This document shows, in pieces, positions 28,679-29,790 of a DNA stretch of 29,790 nt. A program made the position numbers and the translations under genes. How positions within the stretch are numbered: position 1 is the first letter of the stretch; each line of letters begins with the position of its first letter. Source of the DNA: Thermoplasmatota archaeon (lineage in GTDB: Archaea; Thermoplasmatota; Thermoplasmata; UBA10834). Location of the stretch: contig JAUPMC010000192.1 of NCBI GenBank assembly GCA_030836605.1, positions 1 through 29,790 on the forward strand, read 5' to 3'. The notes under the pieces are model-generated. The model searched no databases. It had not been told where the DNA came from and saw only the letters and a list, made by a program, of their open reading frames with translations.

Positions 28679-29790
28679 ATGGGGCTCCCGGACCTCAAGA
28701 ACGTGAAAGGCGAGGTCAGGATGCGGATGGCCCCGAACCCGTCTGGACCTCTCCACCTGGGCCACAGCAGGATGGCCATCCTCAACGACGAGTATGTCAA
28801 GCGCTACGGCGGGATTTGCTACAACCGGTTCGAGGACACCGACCCAGCGAGGATCGACCCGTCCGGGTACGACTCGATCCCGAAGGACTTCGAGTGGCTG
28901 GGCGTCAAGATCCACAAGACGATCATACAGAGCGACAGGTTCGAGACGTACTACGAGGTCGCCCGCAAGCTCCTGGACATGGGCAAGGCCTATGTCTGCA
29001 CCTGCAAGCCCGAGGACTGGCGGGAGCTCAAGAACCACAAGAAAGCCTGCCCGCACAGGGAGCAGCCCGTCGAGGAGCAGCTCCACAGATGGGACAAGAT
29101 GTTCGACGGCTCGTACAAGCCGGAGGAGGTGTCCGTGATGGTCAAGACCGACCTGAGCCATCCGAACCCCGCCATACGGGACTTCGTCGCGCTCAGGATC
29201 GACGACACCCCCCATCCAAGGACCGGCACCAAGTACAGGGTATACCCGCTCATGAACCTGGCAGTCGCGGTCGACGACCACCTGCTGGACCTGACGCACG
29301 TGCTCAGGGGCAAGGACCATCTCAACAACACTTACAGGCAGGAATATTTGTTCGGATACCTCGGCTGGAAGATGCCTGAGTACATCCACTACGGCCGCGT
29401 GTCCATCGAGGACGCGCAGCTCTCGACCTCGAAGATGGGCAAGGGGATCAAGGAGGGCCTGTACACTGGCTGGGACGACCCCCAGCTCGGCACCCTGGGC
29501 GCCATGAGGCGGCGGGGGATCAGGCCCGAGGCCATCCGGAGGTACTGGACCGAGGTCGGCATCAAGGAGGTGGACATCGAGTTCTCTTGGAAGACGCTGT
29601 TCACCTACAACAGGGAGCTCATCGACGACGGCGCGGACAGGTACTTCTTCGTCAACGACCCGGTCTCGCTGCCGATCGACGGCATCGAATCGGACATCGC
29701 CGCCAGGGCGCCTCTACACCCGGACCATCCCGAGAAGGGCGTGAGGGACCTGAGGGTCCAGAAGGGCTCGAGCGTGTTCCTGGCCAGGGA
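28679..29790 (+). CDS. gltX: Glutamyl-tRNA synthetase, catalytic part (runs off the right edge)
   Basis: The class I synthetase core that charges tRNA-Glu (in many archaea also tRNA-Gln as a precursor). It lies in the same frame as the N-terminal segment, with four codons from the TAG to ATG 28679. Visible motifs are MAPNPSGPLHLGHSR (HIGH motif), RFEDTDPARIDPSGYDSIP, LRGKDHLNNTYRQEYLF and VSIEDAQLSTSKMGKG (KMSKS equivalent). About 370 codons are present; the anticodon-binding part continues outside the window. If it starts independently, ATG 28679 has an AGAGGGAG stretch directly abutting it (too close for a normal ribosome-binding site). ATG 28721 has GAGG at a better distance, but would remove the residues just before the HIGH motif. 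Confidence 0.92.
   Translation, partial: MGLPDLKNVKGEVRMRMAPNPSGPLHLGHSRMAILNDEYVKRYGGICYNRFEDTDPARIDPSGYDSIPKDFEWLGVKIHKTIIQSDRFETYYEVARKLLDMGKAYVCTCKPEDWRELKNHKKACPHREQPVEEQLHRWDKMFDGSYKPEEVSVMVKTDLSHPNPAIRDFVALRIDDTPHPRTGTKYRVYPLMNLAVAVDDHLLDLTHVLRGKDHLNNTYRQEYLFGYLGWKMPEYIHYGRVSIEDAQLSTSKMGKGIKEGLYTGWDDPQLGTLGAMRRRGIRPEAIRRYWTEVGIKEVDIEFSWKTLFTYNRELIDDGADRYFFVNDPVSLPIDGIESDIAARAPLHPDHPEKGVRDLRVQKGSSVFLAR

Noticed and set aside
1..29790. Mobile element, CRISPR array or defence island
   Set aside because: No transposase, integrase, direct-repeat array, toxin-antitoxin or restriction gene is visible, and gene content and base composition look uniform.

Overview
This is a dense, GC-rich stretch (about 60% GC by eye) of an archaeal chromosome. 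Archaea-specific or archaeal-type genes run through it: thermosome, PAN proteasome ATPase, aMBF1, archease, Hef, Rpo11, archaeal-type GluRS, NadX and DUF2240. Many genes have a TATA-like element about 25-28 nt upstream of the start codon, the spacing expected of leaderless or nearly leaderless archaeal transcripts. Hef and an archaeal bacterial-type DnaK/DnaJ/GrpE set point to Euryarchaeota in the broad sense. A high-GC Thermoplasmatota-like lineage is my best guess, but nothing in the window proves it. I see no insertion sequence, CRISPR array, rRNA or convincing tRNA, so this looks like core genome.

Layout. 1-6.25 kb holds the tail of an unknown gene, phosphoglycerate kinase, a four-CBS protein with a ribosome-hibernation-like C-terminal domain, an HDAC-family deacetylase, a small membrane protein with an internal duplication, an M24 (PepQ-like) peptidase and L-aspartate dehydrogenase. 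6.3-11.25 kb is a plus-strand run of TldD, TldE, endonuclease III, archease and a mevalonate-pathway decarboxylase. It meets a RuvC-like RNase H-fold protein end to end. 12-17.5 kb is a minus-strand chaperone block: thermosome, then grpE-dnaK-dnaJ. 17.7-20.6 kb holds a short HisA/HisF-like protein overlapping a DUF2240 gene, then aMBF1 and PAN diverging from a compact shared promoter. 20.6-24.2 kb holds a zinc ribbon, a pyrrolysine-free MttB-family methyltransferase, TruD, Rpo11 and a second zinc ribbon. 24.2-29.8 kb holds Hef, a HesB/IscA-like protein, a UbiD-family decarboxylase and glutamyl-tRNA synthetase, which runs off the right edge.

The genes are mainly housekeeping: protein folding and turnover (thermosome, KJE, PAN, TldDE, PepQ), tRNA and translation (GluRS, TruD, archease), DNA repair (Nth, Hef, RuvC-like), transcription (Rpo11, aMBF1) and isoprenoid, NAD and central carbon metabolism. 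No obvious new multi-gene system is present. The strongest oddities are within genes. An in-frame TAG separates the N-terminal segment of glutamyl-tRNA synthetase from its catalytic domain. The nuclease active-site motif of Hef is degenerate while its helicase motifs are intact. The conserved N-terminus of UbiD reads upstream of any normal start codon. Among 29 recognised gene ends (including the partial left gene, excluding the gltX TAG) I count 21 TGA, 8 TAG and no TAA, so TAG is an ordinary stop here and the gltX case cannot be explained by a genome-wide TAG-as-sense code.
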